Positions 16,701-24,747 of a stretch of DNA of 38,887 nt are shown here, in pieces. The translations under genes were made by a program, and so were the position numbers. Position 1 is the stretch's first letter; every line of letters starts with the position of its first letter. Origin of the DNA: Bordetella parapertussis. GTDB taxonomy: Bacteria > Pseudomonadota > Gammaproteobacteria > Burkholderiales > Thiobacillaceae. The stretch spans positions 1-38,887 of the forward strand of contig CAMDCO010000019.1 of NCBI GenBank assembly GCA_945890495.1. Direction: 5' to 3'. The notes beneath the pieces were generated by a model, which ran no database searches, had not been told where the DNA came from, and saw nothing but the letters and a program-made list of their open reading frames with translations.

Positions 16701-18752
16701 ATGACTGCCGTTAGCCCTCTCAATTTGCGTACATTAGCCCTTGTCGGTGCGGCGGGGGCTGGGAAGACCAGCCTGATCGAGGCCCTATTGGCGCAGACGG
16801 GTAGCATTCCGGCTGCCGGTTCGGTTGAAAAAGGCACGACGGTGTGCGATTACGAGGCCCTCGAGAAGGAGCACGGGCATTCGCTGAAGCTGGCGACCGC
16901 TCACTTTGAGCGTGATGGTGTGCGTGTGCACCTCCTTGATACCCCGGGTTATCCTGATTTCACGGGTCAGGCCATGTGCGCCCTGGATGCCGTGGAGACG
17001 GTCGCCGTGGTGGTTGATGCGACGCGTGGCATCGATCTGACCGCAACGCGCATGATGCAGTGGGCGCAGACCCGCAAGCTGGATCGCATGGTGATCGTCA
17101 GCAAGATGGATGCCCCCGGGGTGGATGCGACGACGCTGGCGGCGACCCTGGCCGATATCCAGACGGCCTTTGGTCGCGAGTGCCTGCCTATCAATCTGCC
17201 GGCCGCCGGGGCCAGTCAAGTGACGGACTGTTTCTTCAATCTGGGTGGCGAGGCCGACTTCTCGTCGGTCGCGGAGGCGCATCAGACTTTGGTGGATCAG
17301 GTGGTCGAGGTGGATGAAGACCTGATGGCCGTCTATCTTGATCAGGGCACGGTGACTCCGGAACAACTCCACGCCCCGCTGGAGCAGGCCCTGCGAGAGG
17401 GGCATCTGGTGCCGGTCTGCTTTACCTCGGCACGCAGCGGGGCGGGAGTTGCTGCCCTGATCGACGCCATCACGCGCCTCTTGCCCAACCCGACCGAAGG
17501 CAATCCGCCGCGCTTCGTGCGTGGTGAGGGCGAGGGTGCTCAACCCTTCACGGTGACGGCTGATCCGGCGCAGCATGTCCTGGCGCATTGCTTTAAGGTG
17601 GAAATCGACCCCTATGTTGGCAAGATTGCCCTCCTGCGCGTCTATCAGGGGACGCTGGCCTTGCATGGCCAACTCTTCATTGGCGAGGGGCGACGGTCGT
17701 TCAAGGTGGGGCATCTGCATCGGGTGCAGGGTAAGCAACTGACCCCGGCGGAGGCCTGCGGCCCCGGCGAGATCTGTGCGATCAGCAAGGTGGACGACAT
17801 CCATTTTGACGATGTCCTGCACGATGCGGCAGAGGATGACCATATCCACATGCAGCCGCTCGATTTTCCGCACGCGGTATTTGGCCTGGCCTTGCGTGCT
17901 CGCAAGCAGTCGGAGGCGCAAAAACTCGCCGATGTGCTGCATCGCCTGTGCGAGGCCGACCCCGGTCTCCATGTCGAGCACGATGCACAGACCCACGAGG
18001 CGGTGATCCGTGGTCTGGGCGAGATGCATCTCAAGCATGTGCTGGAAAAGATGTACGCCCAGTTCAAGCTGGAGGTTGATACCCATCCGCCGTCCATCCC
18101 CTACCGCGAGACCCTGACCCAGCCCAGTGAGGGCCATTGTCGGCACAAGAAGCAGACCGGCGGCGCGGGTCAGTTCGGCGAGGTCTATCTGCGCGTTGAG
18201 CCTTTGGAGCGCGGGGCGGGATTCGAGTTTGTCGATGCGGTCAAGGGCGGGGCGATCCCGGGCACCTTTATCCCGGCGGTTGAGAAGGGGGTGCGCATGG
18301 GGATGGCGGAGGGTGCGGTGGCCGGTTTCCCGCTCCAGGATGTGCGCGTGACCGTTTACGATGGCAAGACACACCCGGTGGACGGCAAGGAGATTGCCTT
18401 CGTGATGGCAGGCAAGAAGGCCTTTCTGGAGGCCCTGTCGGGTGCGCGACCGGTGGTGCTGGAACCCTTCGTGCAGATCGAGGTTTCGCTACCGGATGCC
18501 TGCATCGGTGATATCGGTGCAGAAATTACCTCGCGGCGCGGGCATATCTTGGGCAACCAACCGGGCCGGGGTGGCATGTCGGGGCTGACGGGCATGGCGC
18601 CGCTGGCAGAGCTGGAAAATTTCCAGGCCCGTCTCAAGGCCGTGACCAGCGGCCAGGGGGCCTATTCCTTGATCTTTAGTCATTACGATCCGGTGCCACC
18701 GCAGGTGCAGCAGCAGTTGTCCGCTGGCTTCAAGCGTCACGAAGAGGATTGA
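16701..18752 (+). CDS. Elongation factor G-like GTPase (divergent EF-G paralogue)
   Basis: This 683-residue protein has the full EF-G domain order: GTP-binding domain (1-265), domain II, and the III-V module (RHKKQTGGAGQFGEVYL, IGDIGAEITSRRG). It differs from canonical EF-G at functional motifs. G1 is GAAGAGKTS (usually GHIDAGKTT), switch I has HGHS with S61 where EF-G has the invariant Thr of RGITI, G3 is D80-TPGYPDF, and G4 is SKMD (usually NKMD). It is therefore the accessory EF-G-like family and not FusA, which is normally in the str operon with rpsL, rpsG and tuf. Possible roles are ribosome recycling or stress translation; none is proven. It is transcribed alone and converges on the hydrolase gene with a 14-bp gap. 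Confidence 0.88.
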   Translation: MTAVSPLNLRTLALVGAAGAGKTSLIEALLAQTGSIPAAGSVEKGTTVCDYEALEKEHGHSLKLATAHFERDGVRVHLLDTPGYPDFTGQAMCALDAVETVAVVVDATRGIDLTATRMMQWAQTRKLDRMVIVSKMDAPGVDATTLAATLADIQTAFGRECLPINLPAAGASQVTDCFFNLGGEADFSSVAEAHQTLVDQVVEVDEDLMAVYLDQGTVTPEQLHAPLEQALREGHLVPVCFTSARSGAGVAALIDAITRLLPNPTEGNPPRFVRGEGEGAQPFTVTADPAQHVLAHCFKVEIDPYVGKIALLRVYQGTLALHGQLFIGEGRRSFKVGHLHRVQGKQLTPAEACGPGEICAISKVDDIHFDDVLHDAAEDDHIHMQPLDFPHAVFGLALRARKQSEAQKLADVLHRLCEADPGLHVEHDAQTHEAVIRGLGEMHLKHVLEKMYAQFKLEVDTHPPSIPYRETLTQPSEGHCRHKKQTGGAGQFGEVYLRVEPLERGAGFEFVDAVKGGAIPGTFIPAVEKGVRMGMAEGAVAGFPLQDVRVTVYDGKTHPVDGKEIAFVMAGKKAFLEALSGARPVVLEPFVQIEVSLPDACIGDIGAEITSRRGHILGNQPGRGGMSGLTGMAPLAELENFQARLKAVTSGQGAYSLIFSHYDPVPPQVQQQLSAGFKRHEED

Positions 18753-18766
18753 CGGGGCCTTGCGGG

Positions 18767-19639
18767 CTACGGGGCGCGCAGAAATGCCTGAATGGCCTCA
18801 ACAGCGTCCTCGGTGTAGAGGTCGCGGAAGAAATGGTCGGCCCCTGACAACACCTTGAGCTGGACGCGCTGGCCATCGGCCTGCGGCTGCACTCGCTCAA
18901 CGAGACCGGGGACGATCGCGTCGCCCTCGGCCGCGACCACCAGGACCGGGACGCGGATGGCGGCCAAGAGTCCCGGAGTGTCAAAGCGGCTGTCCTCGGT
19001 GTAATAGTTCACAAAACTACCGGCACTGACGCGGGTCTTGGGGCAATACAGAAAATCCACCGGACCGAGCATGGTCTTCGCATCGGCTTGAGCTGTTTTA
19101 AGAAGAGGGGCTAGGTCGGTGCCGTAGCGTTTCTGGTACATCTTTGCCGCATAACCGGCCGGCCAGGTCTGCGGGGCCAGCAACACGACCTTGCGGAGGG
19201 CAGGGCTCATACGCTCAGCGGCGAACCACGCGACCTGATTGCCCCCTCGGGAATGACCGACCAAGGTGACGGGACCGGCCCCTTGGATCTTTAGCCAGGC
19301 CATCCAGACCCCCAGTTCGTCGAGGGCATCGGTGTGTTTATGGCGCGTCGGTGTGGCGCAGTCATAAGTGCCGTGACGGTCATCGACGCCAAGGCTGAGG
19401 TTGATGGCCAAGGTATTGAGGCCCTGCTCGGTAAGTTGCTTTTGGACCCCCTCGATGAGTTCGGTACGATTATGGGACAGGGTGCCGTGCAGGATCAGGA
19501 CCACGCCGTCTTTGAGGGATTTGCCATGGGCGGTTTGCAGTTGGCCGTTGAGTGTGAGGCCGTTGTGTGAGGTTTTGACCTCGGCGGCATGGCTGCCAAG
19601 GCTCAGGAAGAGAAGAAACAGGGATAGGACGCGCAGCAT
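18767..19639 (-). CDS. Exported alpha/beta hydrolase
   Basis: The protein has 290 residues. Residues 1-18 (MLRVLSLFLLFLSLGSHA) are a Sec signal peptide, placing it in the periplasm. The fold motifs are the oxyanion segment LILHGTLSHN, the nucleophile elbow GHS130RGG, D240 in AAEGDAIVP and H269 in SGADHFF, forming a complete Ser-Asp-His triad. The substrate is unknown; an esterase or peptidase-like role is possible. GGAG upstream of the ATG supports the start at 19639, although the frame is open further upstream. It is divergent from the fumarase gene across 140 bp. Confidence 0.85.
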   Translation of the reverse strand: MLRVLSLFLLFLSLGSHAAEVKTSHNGLTLNGQLQTAHGKSLKDGVVLILHGTLSHNRTELIEGVQKQLTEQGLNTLAINLSLGVDDRHGTYDCATPTRHKHTDALDELGVWMAWLKIQGAGPVTLVGHSRGGNQVAWFAAERMSPALRKVVLLAPQTWPAGYAAKMYQKRYGTDLAPLLKTAQADAKTMLGPVDFLYCPKTRVSAGSFVNYYTEDSRFDTPGLLAAIRVPVLVVAAEGDAIVPGLVERVQPQADGQRVQLKVLSGADHFFRDLYTEDAVEAIQAFLRAP

Positions 19640-19779
19640 GGTGATCTCCAGAAGGGCTTCAGGGTGAATGTTGCGGTGTCCGTTCGATAGGGGCAATAGC
19701 ACATTTAACCTGTACACCATCGTCCCTCCCGATTGTCCCGTAGAATAATCCCATCGTATCCCGTGACGCACCGTTTGCC

Positions 19780-21291
19780 ATGACTGTCATTCGCCAGGAA
19801 GACCTCATCCAGTCGATTGCCGACGCCTTCCAGTTCATCGCCGTATATCACCCGCAGGATTTTGTGGCGGCGGTACATGCGGCCTGGCAGCAAGAACCCT
19901 CGCCCGCCGCCAAGGACGCGTTGGCGCAGATCTTGGTCAATTCGCGTCTGTGTGCCGAAGGGCGGCGGCCGATCTGTCAGGACACGGGTATGGCGGTGGT
20001 GTTCATGGACATCGGCATGGCGGTGCGTTTTTCGGGCGACATGGATCTGCAGGCGATGGTGGATGAGGGCGTGCGTCGTGCCTACACCGATGCCGTCAAC
20101 CCGCTGCGCGCCTCGGTGCTGGCCGATCCGGCGGGCGCGCGGCGCAATACTCGCGACAACACCCCGGCGGTGTTGCATGTGCGGATGGTGCCGGGCGATC
20201 GCGTGGACATACGCGTCGCGGCCAAGGGGGGCGGGTCTGAAAACAAGGCGCAGTTTGCGGTGCTGAATCCGTCTGATTCCATCGTCGAGTGGGTGCTGGA
20301 ACGCTTGCCGAAGATGGGCGCGGGTTGGTGTCCGCCGGGGGTGCTGGGTATCGGCATCGGGGGCACGCCGGAAAAGGCCATGCTGCTGGCCAAAGAATCG
20401 CTCTTGGCCTCGATCGACATCCAAGACTTGCGTACCCGTGGGCCACAGAACCGTATCGAGGAACTGCGTCTGGAGATCTTTGACAAGGCTAATGCGCTGG
20501 GCATCGGCGCGCAGGGCTTGGGCGGGCTGACTACGGTGCTGGATGTAAAGATTCTGGATTACCCCACCCACGCCGCCAGCCTGCCGGTGGCGATGATCCC
20601 CAACTGTGCGGCGACGCGGCATGTGCATTTCACGCTCGATGGCAACGGCGCGGCGCATTTCGATCCGCCGCCGCTCTCAAATTGGCCGCAGGTGGCCTGG
20701 GATGGCCCGGCGGGGGCGAAGCGGGTTAATCTGGATGCGATCACCCGCGCAGAGGTGGCGAGTTGGCGCGCCGGCGATGCCTTGTTGCTGACGGGCAAGT
20801 TGCTGACGGGCCGCGATGCCGCACACAAAAAGATCGCAGAGTTGCTCGCCCAAGGTGCGCCGCTTCCGGTCGATTTCCGGGGACGCTTTATTTATTATGT
20901 CGGCCCGGTCGATGCGGTGCGCGATGAGGCGGTGGGCCCCGCTGGTCCGACCACGGCGACGCGCATGGACAAGTTCACCGATCTAATGCTGGGCGAGCTA
21001 GGGCTGTTCGGCATGGTGGGCAAGGCCGAGCGGGGCGCGGCGGCGGTGGACAGCATCCGCCACCACGCTGCGGCCTATTGCATTGCGGTGGGCGGCGCGG
21101 CCTATCTGGTGTCGCGGGCGATCAAATCCTCAAAAATTTTGGCCTTTCCCGAGTTGGGTATGGAGGCGATCCACGAATTTGAGGTGCTGGACATGCCGGT
21201 GACGGTGGCGGTGGATGCGCAAGGTAGCTCGGTGCATGAGACCGGGCCGCGCGAATGGCGGATTAAATTGCAGGATTTGCGCCGCAGTTAA
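19780..21291 (+). CDS. fumA: Fumarate hydratase, class I (iron-sulfur)
   Basis: This 503-residue enzyme reversibly hydrates fumarate to L-malate in the TCA cycle with an oxygen-sensitive [4Fe-4S] cluster. The three cluster cysteines are C66 (RRPICQDTG), C184 (GAGWCPPGVLGIGIGG) and C276 (IPNCAATRHVHF). The N-terminal alpha and C-terminal beta (GPTTATRMDKFTD, about 385-397) parts are fused in one chain as in E. coli FumA/FumB. No clear ribosome site is visible before the ATG at 19780, but it gives the standard N-terminus. It is monocistronic. Confidence 0.93.
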   Translation: MTVIRQEDLIQSIADAFQFIAVYHPQDFVAAVHAAWQQEPSPAAKDALAQILVNSRLCAEGRRPICQDTGMAVVFMDIGMAVRFSGDMDLQAMVDEGVRRAYTDAVNPLRASVLADPAGARRNTRDNTPAVLHVRMVPGDRVDIRVAAKGGGSENKAQFAVLNPSDSIVEWVLERLPKMGAGWCPPGVLGIGIGGTPEKAMLLAKESLLASIDIQDLRTRGPQNRIEELRLEIFDKANALGIGAQGLGGLTTVLDVKILDYPTHAASLPVAMIPNCAATRHVHFTLDGNGAAHFDPPPLSNWPQVAWDGPAGAKRVNLDAITRAEVASWRAGDALLLTGKLLTGRDAAHKKIAELLAQGAPLPVDFRGRFIYYVGPVDAVRDEAVGPAGPTTATRMDKFTDLMLGELGLFGMVGKAERGAAAVDSIRHHAAAYCIAVGGAAYLVSRAIKSSKILAFPELGMEAIHEFEVLDMPVTVAVDAQGSSVHETGPREWRIKLQDLRRS

Positions 21292-21372
21292 TGTAAATCA
21301 TGAAGAAACGCTTGCATAACTTTATTTGTCTGCTAAATTGTCGCATTGTGTGGGTGGGTTGAGGGGATGAAA

Positions 21373-22422
21373 ATGGCAAAAGGGATATTTGGACGACTGG
21401 GCTTGCTGATGGTGTTGGCGCTGGCCTTGGCCTGTCCTGTTCATGCCGAGCCGACGGCCGCTGCTGATCGGCCCGCCAAGAGTAAGGTTGTTAAGGCGCA
21501 CACGGCCAAACACAAGACGCACAAAGTCCGTGCGGCCAAGGGTAAGGTCGCCAAGTCGCGTGCGGCGCGCAAGGCATTGAACGCCCAGCGTGCGATGGAT
21601 CGCGAGATGGGCGATTACCGCGTTGTGAATGGCCTGCCTGTTTTGCGTTCGGCGTACGCCGTGGTGATTGATCAGCAAACCGGGGCCTTGGTGTATGCCA
21701 AGAATCCGGATCACGCCACCCCGATTGCCTCGATCACCAAGCTGATGACGGCGATGGTGGTTTTGGATGCCGCGCTCCCGTTGGAAGAGTCGATCACGGT
21801 GAGCGAGGCGGATGTGGATCACCTCAAACATACCCGCTCTCGGTTGCCGATTGGCGCCACGGTGTCGCGTTCCGATCTTTTACACATGGCCTTGATTGCC
21901 TCAGAAAATCGTGCGGCGGCGGCCTTGTCGCGGGCCTATCCGGGTGGGCGAGAGGCCTTTGTCAGTGCCATGAATCGGAAGGCCAAGAGCCTGGGCATGA
22001 ATGAGTCGGGCTTTGTGGACGGCACGGGCCTTTCCAGTTCGAACCGCGCGACGGCTCAGGACCTGGCCCGTATGGTGTCAGCCGCGCATACCTATCCGCT
22101 GATTCGCGAGATTAGCACGCTGGGGAGCTACGATATTCTGGTCCCTGGCCGGCGTAATCTGCGCAACCTGGCCTACAACAACACCAATGCCCTGACGCGC
22201 AACAAGGGTTGGGACATCGGGATTTCCAAGACGGGCTATATCAATGAGGCCGGTCATTGCCTGGTGATGCAGGCGAAGATCTCGGACAAGCCGCTGATCA
22301 TTGTGTTGCTCGATGCGCAGGGCAAGTATTCCCGTATTGGGGACGCCAATCGCCTGCGTCGCTGGTTGGAAAATGGCGCCATGCAGCGCCTGGCTAAACA
22401 TACGCCCGGCCGCCAAACCTGA
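21373..22422 (+). CDS. pbpG: D-alanyl-D-alanine endopeptidase/carboxypeptidase (PBP7-like, S11)
   Basis: This periplasmic low-molecular-weight penicillin-binding protein trims peptidoglycan cross-links. The catalytic motifs are S120-ITK123 (SxxK), S177-EN and K286-TG. Residues 1-25 are a signal peptide ending in PVHA. Residues 35-68 form a strongly basic Lys/Ala/His linker (for example KAHTAKHKTHKVRAAKGK) not needed for catalysis, perhaps for binding anionic wall polymers. The ATG at 21373 is preferred because GAGGGG lies six bases ahead; the ATG at 21367 is directly against it. A terminator follows. The DacA type is less likely, since no C-terminal amphipathic anchor is seen. Confidence 0.87.
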   Translation: MAKGIFGRLGLLMVLALALACPVHAEPTAAADRPAKSKVVKAHTAKHKTHKVRAAKGKVAKSRAARKALNAQRAMDREMGDYRVVNGLPVLRSAYAVVIDQQTGALVYAKNPDHATPIASITKLMTAMVVLDAALPLEESITVSEADVDHLKHTRSRLPIGATVSRSDLLHMALIASENRAAAALSRAYPGGREAFVSAMNRKAKSLGMNESGFVDGTGLSSSNRATAQDLARMVSAAHTYPLIREISTLGSYDILVPGRRNLRNLAYNNTNALTRNKGWDIGISKTGYINEAGHCLVMQAKISDKPLIIVLLDAQGKYSRIGDANRLRRWLENGAMQRLAKHTPGRQT

Positions 22423-22440
22423 CCCCGTTCCCGTTTGACT

Positions 22441-22482
22441 AACCGCCCCGTTCACCTTGTCGGTGACCGGGGCGGTTGGCTT
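22441..22482 (+). terminator. Rho-independent terminator after pbpG
   Basis: AACCGCCCCG (22441-22450) pairs with CGGGGCGGTT (22468-22477), with an inner TTCACC/GGTGA stem. GGC and TTTT follow. A strong stem with a slightly offset T run. Confidence 0.75.
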
Positions 22483-22552
22483 TTGCAAGCGCAATTCATA
22501 TATCAGAGAATCATAATACGATTAAATTATCAATATCGGATATCAAGATCTC

Positions 22553-22566
22553 TTGATAAAAGTCAA
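22553..22566 (+). promoter_or_regulatory. Fnr/Anr/Dnr-like binding box upstream of fccA
   Basis: TTGAT-AAAA-GTCAA fits the Anr/Fnr pattern TTGAT-N4-RTCAA. It sits within an AT-rich region about 190 bp before fccA, and its left half also belongs to a TATCAAG/CTTGATA dyad. If the TATAAA at 22599-22604 is the -10, the box centre is near -52, which is not the classic -41.5. Function is inferred. Confidence 0.45.
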
Positions 22567-22758
22567 GGCTATCATTAGCATTGAGTGAAAGCCCTATGTA
22601 TAAAGCGGTCATTGCCAAATCGGCAGGGGCTGGGTGACGCGTTTCCATGGGGACGCATTGTTCGCCGCTATTGCCTGGTTGATGGTGAGTAGGTTTTTCT
22701 GATGCCGTGTCCCGAGGGGCAACCCTTTCGGCTTGAGAAACAATATGAGGAGAGTGCG

Positions 22759-23352
22759 ATGAAAAAAGCCATAGGAAGGGCGTGCGCCCTGACATTGTGT
22801 TTGGTGAGTGGCGCAATGGTGGCACCGGCGATGGCCGCTGACCCCATTGAGGCCTTGGCCAACACCTGCAATAACTGTCATGGGATCAAGGGCGTCAGCG
22901 TGGGGGCCTCAATGCCTTCCATCGGGGGACAGTCCGAAGCTTACCTGCGGATGTTGATGCTGCAGTGGAAGAGCGGAGAACGCTATTCCGCCACCATGGG
23001 TCGTTTGCTCAAAGGCTACAGCGATGAGCAGATCGCGGCCCTCGCCAAATATTTCTCCGCTCAGCCTTGGGTCCCTGCTGAGCAGCGCGCCCCGGATCAG
23101 GTCGTCTTTAACGGCCGTCTGGTCAGTGATCGCTGTACCACCTGCCATGGTGAGCGCGGGGGGCAACCCACCGATGAACAGACCCCACGGTTGAACGGGC
23201 AGTGGGCCATGTACCTCGAGATGGAGCTGAACAAATATCGCGACGAGGCGCTCAAACTGCCGCATCGCAAGATGCGCAAAAACGCACAAAAGCTAGAGCA
23301 GGCCGAGGTCTATGAGGTATCCAACTTCATGGCTGTCCAGAAAGGTCAGTGA
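22759..23352 (+). CDS. fccA: Flavocytochrome c sulfide dehydrogenase, dihaem cytochrome subunit
   Basis: This 197-residue periplasmic cytochrome c4-like subunit takes electrons from the FccB flavin during sulfide oxidation. Residues 1-26 are a Sec signal peptide (ending APAMA). There are two haem motifs, C37-NNC-H41 and C126-TTC-H130, each in its own cytochrome domain, as in the 21-kDa Allochromatium subunit. AGGAGAG (22748-22754) fixes the ATG at 22759. Only 7 bp separate it from fccB. A general dihaem cytochrome c4 is the alternative, but the neighbour makes FccA clear. Confidence 0.93.
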   Translation: MKKAIGRACALTLCLVSGAMVAPAMAADPIEALANTCNNCHGIKGVSVGASMPSIGGQSEAYLRMLMLQWKSGERYSATMGRLLKGYSDEQIAALAKYFSAQPWVPAEQRAPDQVVFNGRLVSDRCTTCHGERGGQPTDEQTPRLNGQWAMYLEMELNKYRDEALKLPHRKMRKNAQKLEQAEVYEVSNFMAVQKGQ

Positions 23353-23359
23353 GGAGACG

Positions 23360-24661
23360 ATGATGAATAGTATGAATCGGCGTGTATTTTTGCAGTCCCT
23401 TGCGGCGGCTGGGTCGGCCTCCATTCTGACGGTGCCCACGGCTAGGGCATCATCGACCGTGAAGGCGCGGGTCGTGGTGGTCGGTGGGGGTTTCGGGGGT
23501 GCGGCCGCGGCCAAGTACATCAAATTGATGGACCCCTCAATCGATGTCAGCCTGGTTGAGCCCAATGCCACCTATACCGCGTGCCCGCTCTCTAATGAGG
23601 TGATCTCGGGACACCGCACCATTGAGAGCCTGCAAACGCGCTATGGCGGACTGACGGCGCGCGGGATCAATATTGTGCAGCGTTGGGTGACGGCCGTGGA
23701 TCCGGTCAAAAAGGTGGTGACGCTCACGGGCGGTACCACCTTGTCCTACGATGCCTTGATCATGGCGCCAGGCGTTGATTTCACTTGGGGGGCCGTGGAG
23801 GGGTATACCGAGGCGGTCTCCGAGCAGATACCGCATGCCTACAAGGCGGGCCCACAGACCTTGATTCTTAAAAAGCAGGTGGAGGAGATGAAGGATGGCG
23901 AGGTCTGCATCATCGCCCCGCCGCCCAAGCCTTTCCGGTGCCCGCCCGGCCCCTATGAGCGGGCCGCGCAGATTGCGCACTACCTTAAGCATCACGGCAA
24001 GGGCAAGTCCAAGATCCTGATCCTGGACCCGAATGATTCCTTCTCCAAGCAAGGACTCTTTACGCAGGCCTGGAAGGCGCTTTACCCGGGCATGATCGAA
24101 TGGGTTCCGGGCAAGGATGACGGCAAGGTTGTGAAGGTCGATCCCAAGACCCGCACCTGTTACACCACCTTCGGCGAACACAAAGGGAGCGTGGTCAATA
24201 TCATCCCGGCCCATAAGGCGGGCAAGATTGCTCGCGATGCGGGTCTGGCCAATGCCCAAGGCTGGTGCGAGGTGCACCCGATGACCATGGAATCGACCGT
24301 GCACAAGGATATCTATCCGGTGGGCGATTGCTGTATCGCCGGCGAATTGCCGGTCTATGACATGCCCAAGTCCGCGCACATGGCCGTCACCCAGGCCAAG
24401 GTTGCGGCGGGGGCCATCATCGCCAAGCTTAATGGCCTGCCCAATCCTGAGCCGTTCTATGTCAATACCTGTTACAGCCTGGCCGCACCGGACTATGGAT
24501 TCTCGGTGGTGCATATCTACAAGGTGGAAGACAACAAATTCATCTATGTGAAGACGGCGGGCGGTATCTCGCCGGTCCAGGCACCGCCGATCACGCGTCG
24601 GCTGGAGGCAGAGTATGCCAACGGCTGGTTCAACAACATCATGGCTGACGCCTTTGTCTGA
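23360..24661 (+). CDS. fccB: Flavocytochrome c sulfide dehydrogenase, FAD subunit
   Basis: This 433-residue periplasmic sulfide:cytochrome c oxidoreductase makes sulfur or polysulfide. The N-terminus NRRVFLQSLAAAGSA is a Tat signal, so it is exported folded with FAD. The dinucleotide fold is VVVGGGFGGAAAAKYI (about 38-53). C75 in YTACPLSNE matches the cysteine that binds FAD covalently (C42 in Allochromatium). C194 (FRCPPGPYE) and C371 (NTCYSLAAPDYG) match the redox disulfide C161-C337 with nearly constant offset. All catalytic residues are kept, so it is probably active. GAGGAG precedes the ATG. The next gene follows after 14 bp or 86 bp depending on its start. Confidence 0.95.
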   Translation: MMNSMNRRVFLQSLAAAGSASILTVPTARASSTVKARVVVVGGGFGGAAAAKYIKLMDPSIDVSLVEPNATYTACPLSNEVISGHRTIESLQTRYGGLTARGINIVQRWVTAVDPVKKVVTLTGGTTLSYDALIMAPGVDFTWGAVEGYTEAVSEQIPHAYKAGPQTLILKKQVEEMKDGEVCIIAPPPKPFRCPPGPYERAAQIAHYLKHHGKGKSKILILDPNDSFSKQGLFTQAWKALYPGMIEWVPGKDDGKVVKVDPKTRTCYTTFGEHKGSVVNIIPAHKAGKIARDAGLANAQGWCEVHPMTMESTVHKDIYPVGDCCIAGELPVYDMPKSAHMAVTQAKVAAGAIIAKLNGLPNPEPFYVNTCYSLAAPDYGFSVVHIYKVEDNKFIYVKTAGGISPVQAPPITRRLEAEYANGWFNNIMADAFV

Positions 24662-24747
24662 GCCCGGAGGCGATCATGAACGAACAACAGATGATGACCC
24701 ATAAAACTGCCCCTGCCGGGGTGTCCGCAACCAAGAGGAGCAATATC

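Larger units (their letters stand above)
22423..22758. other. 336-bp non-coding region upstream of fccA
   Basis: It holds the pbpG terminator, then an AT-rich stretch with TATCAAG/CTTGATA (22541-22558), an Fnr/Anr-like box (22553-22566) and a possible promoter TTAGCA (22575-22580) N18 TATAAA (22599-22604). The long leader to the fccA start (about 150 nt) shows no recognised riboswitch. Confidence 0.5.

Noticed and set aside
16785..18374. 529-codon minus-strand frame inside the EF-G-like gene
   Set aside because: It is antisense to a gene with all EF-G domains; the composition is rich in Arg and His as expected for a GC-rich shadow.
16701..18752. Naming this gene fusA
   Set aside because: Its GTPase motifs deviate from canonical EF-G and it stands outside the str operon context.
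22511..22825. 104-codon minus-strand frame upstream of fccA
   Set aside because: It covers the fccA ribosome site, signal peptide and upstream regulatory region, with no recognisable protein features.
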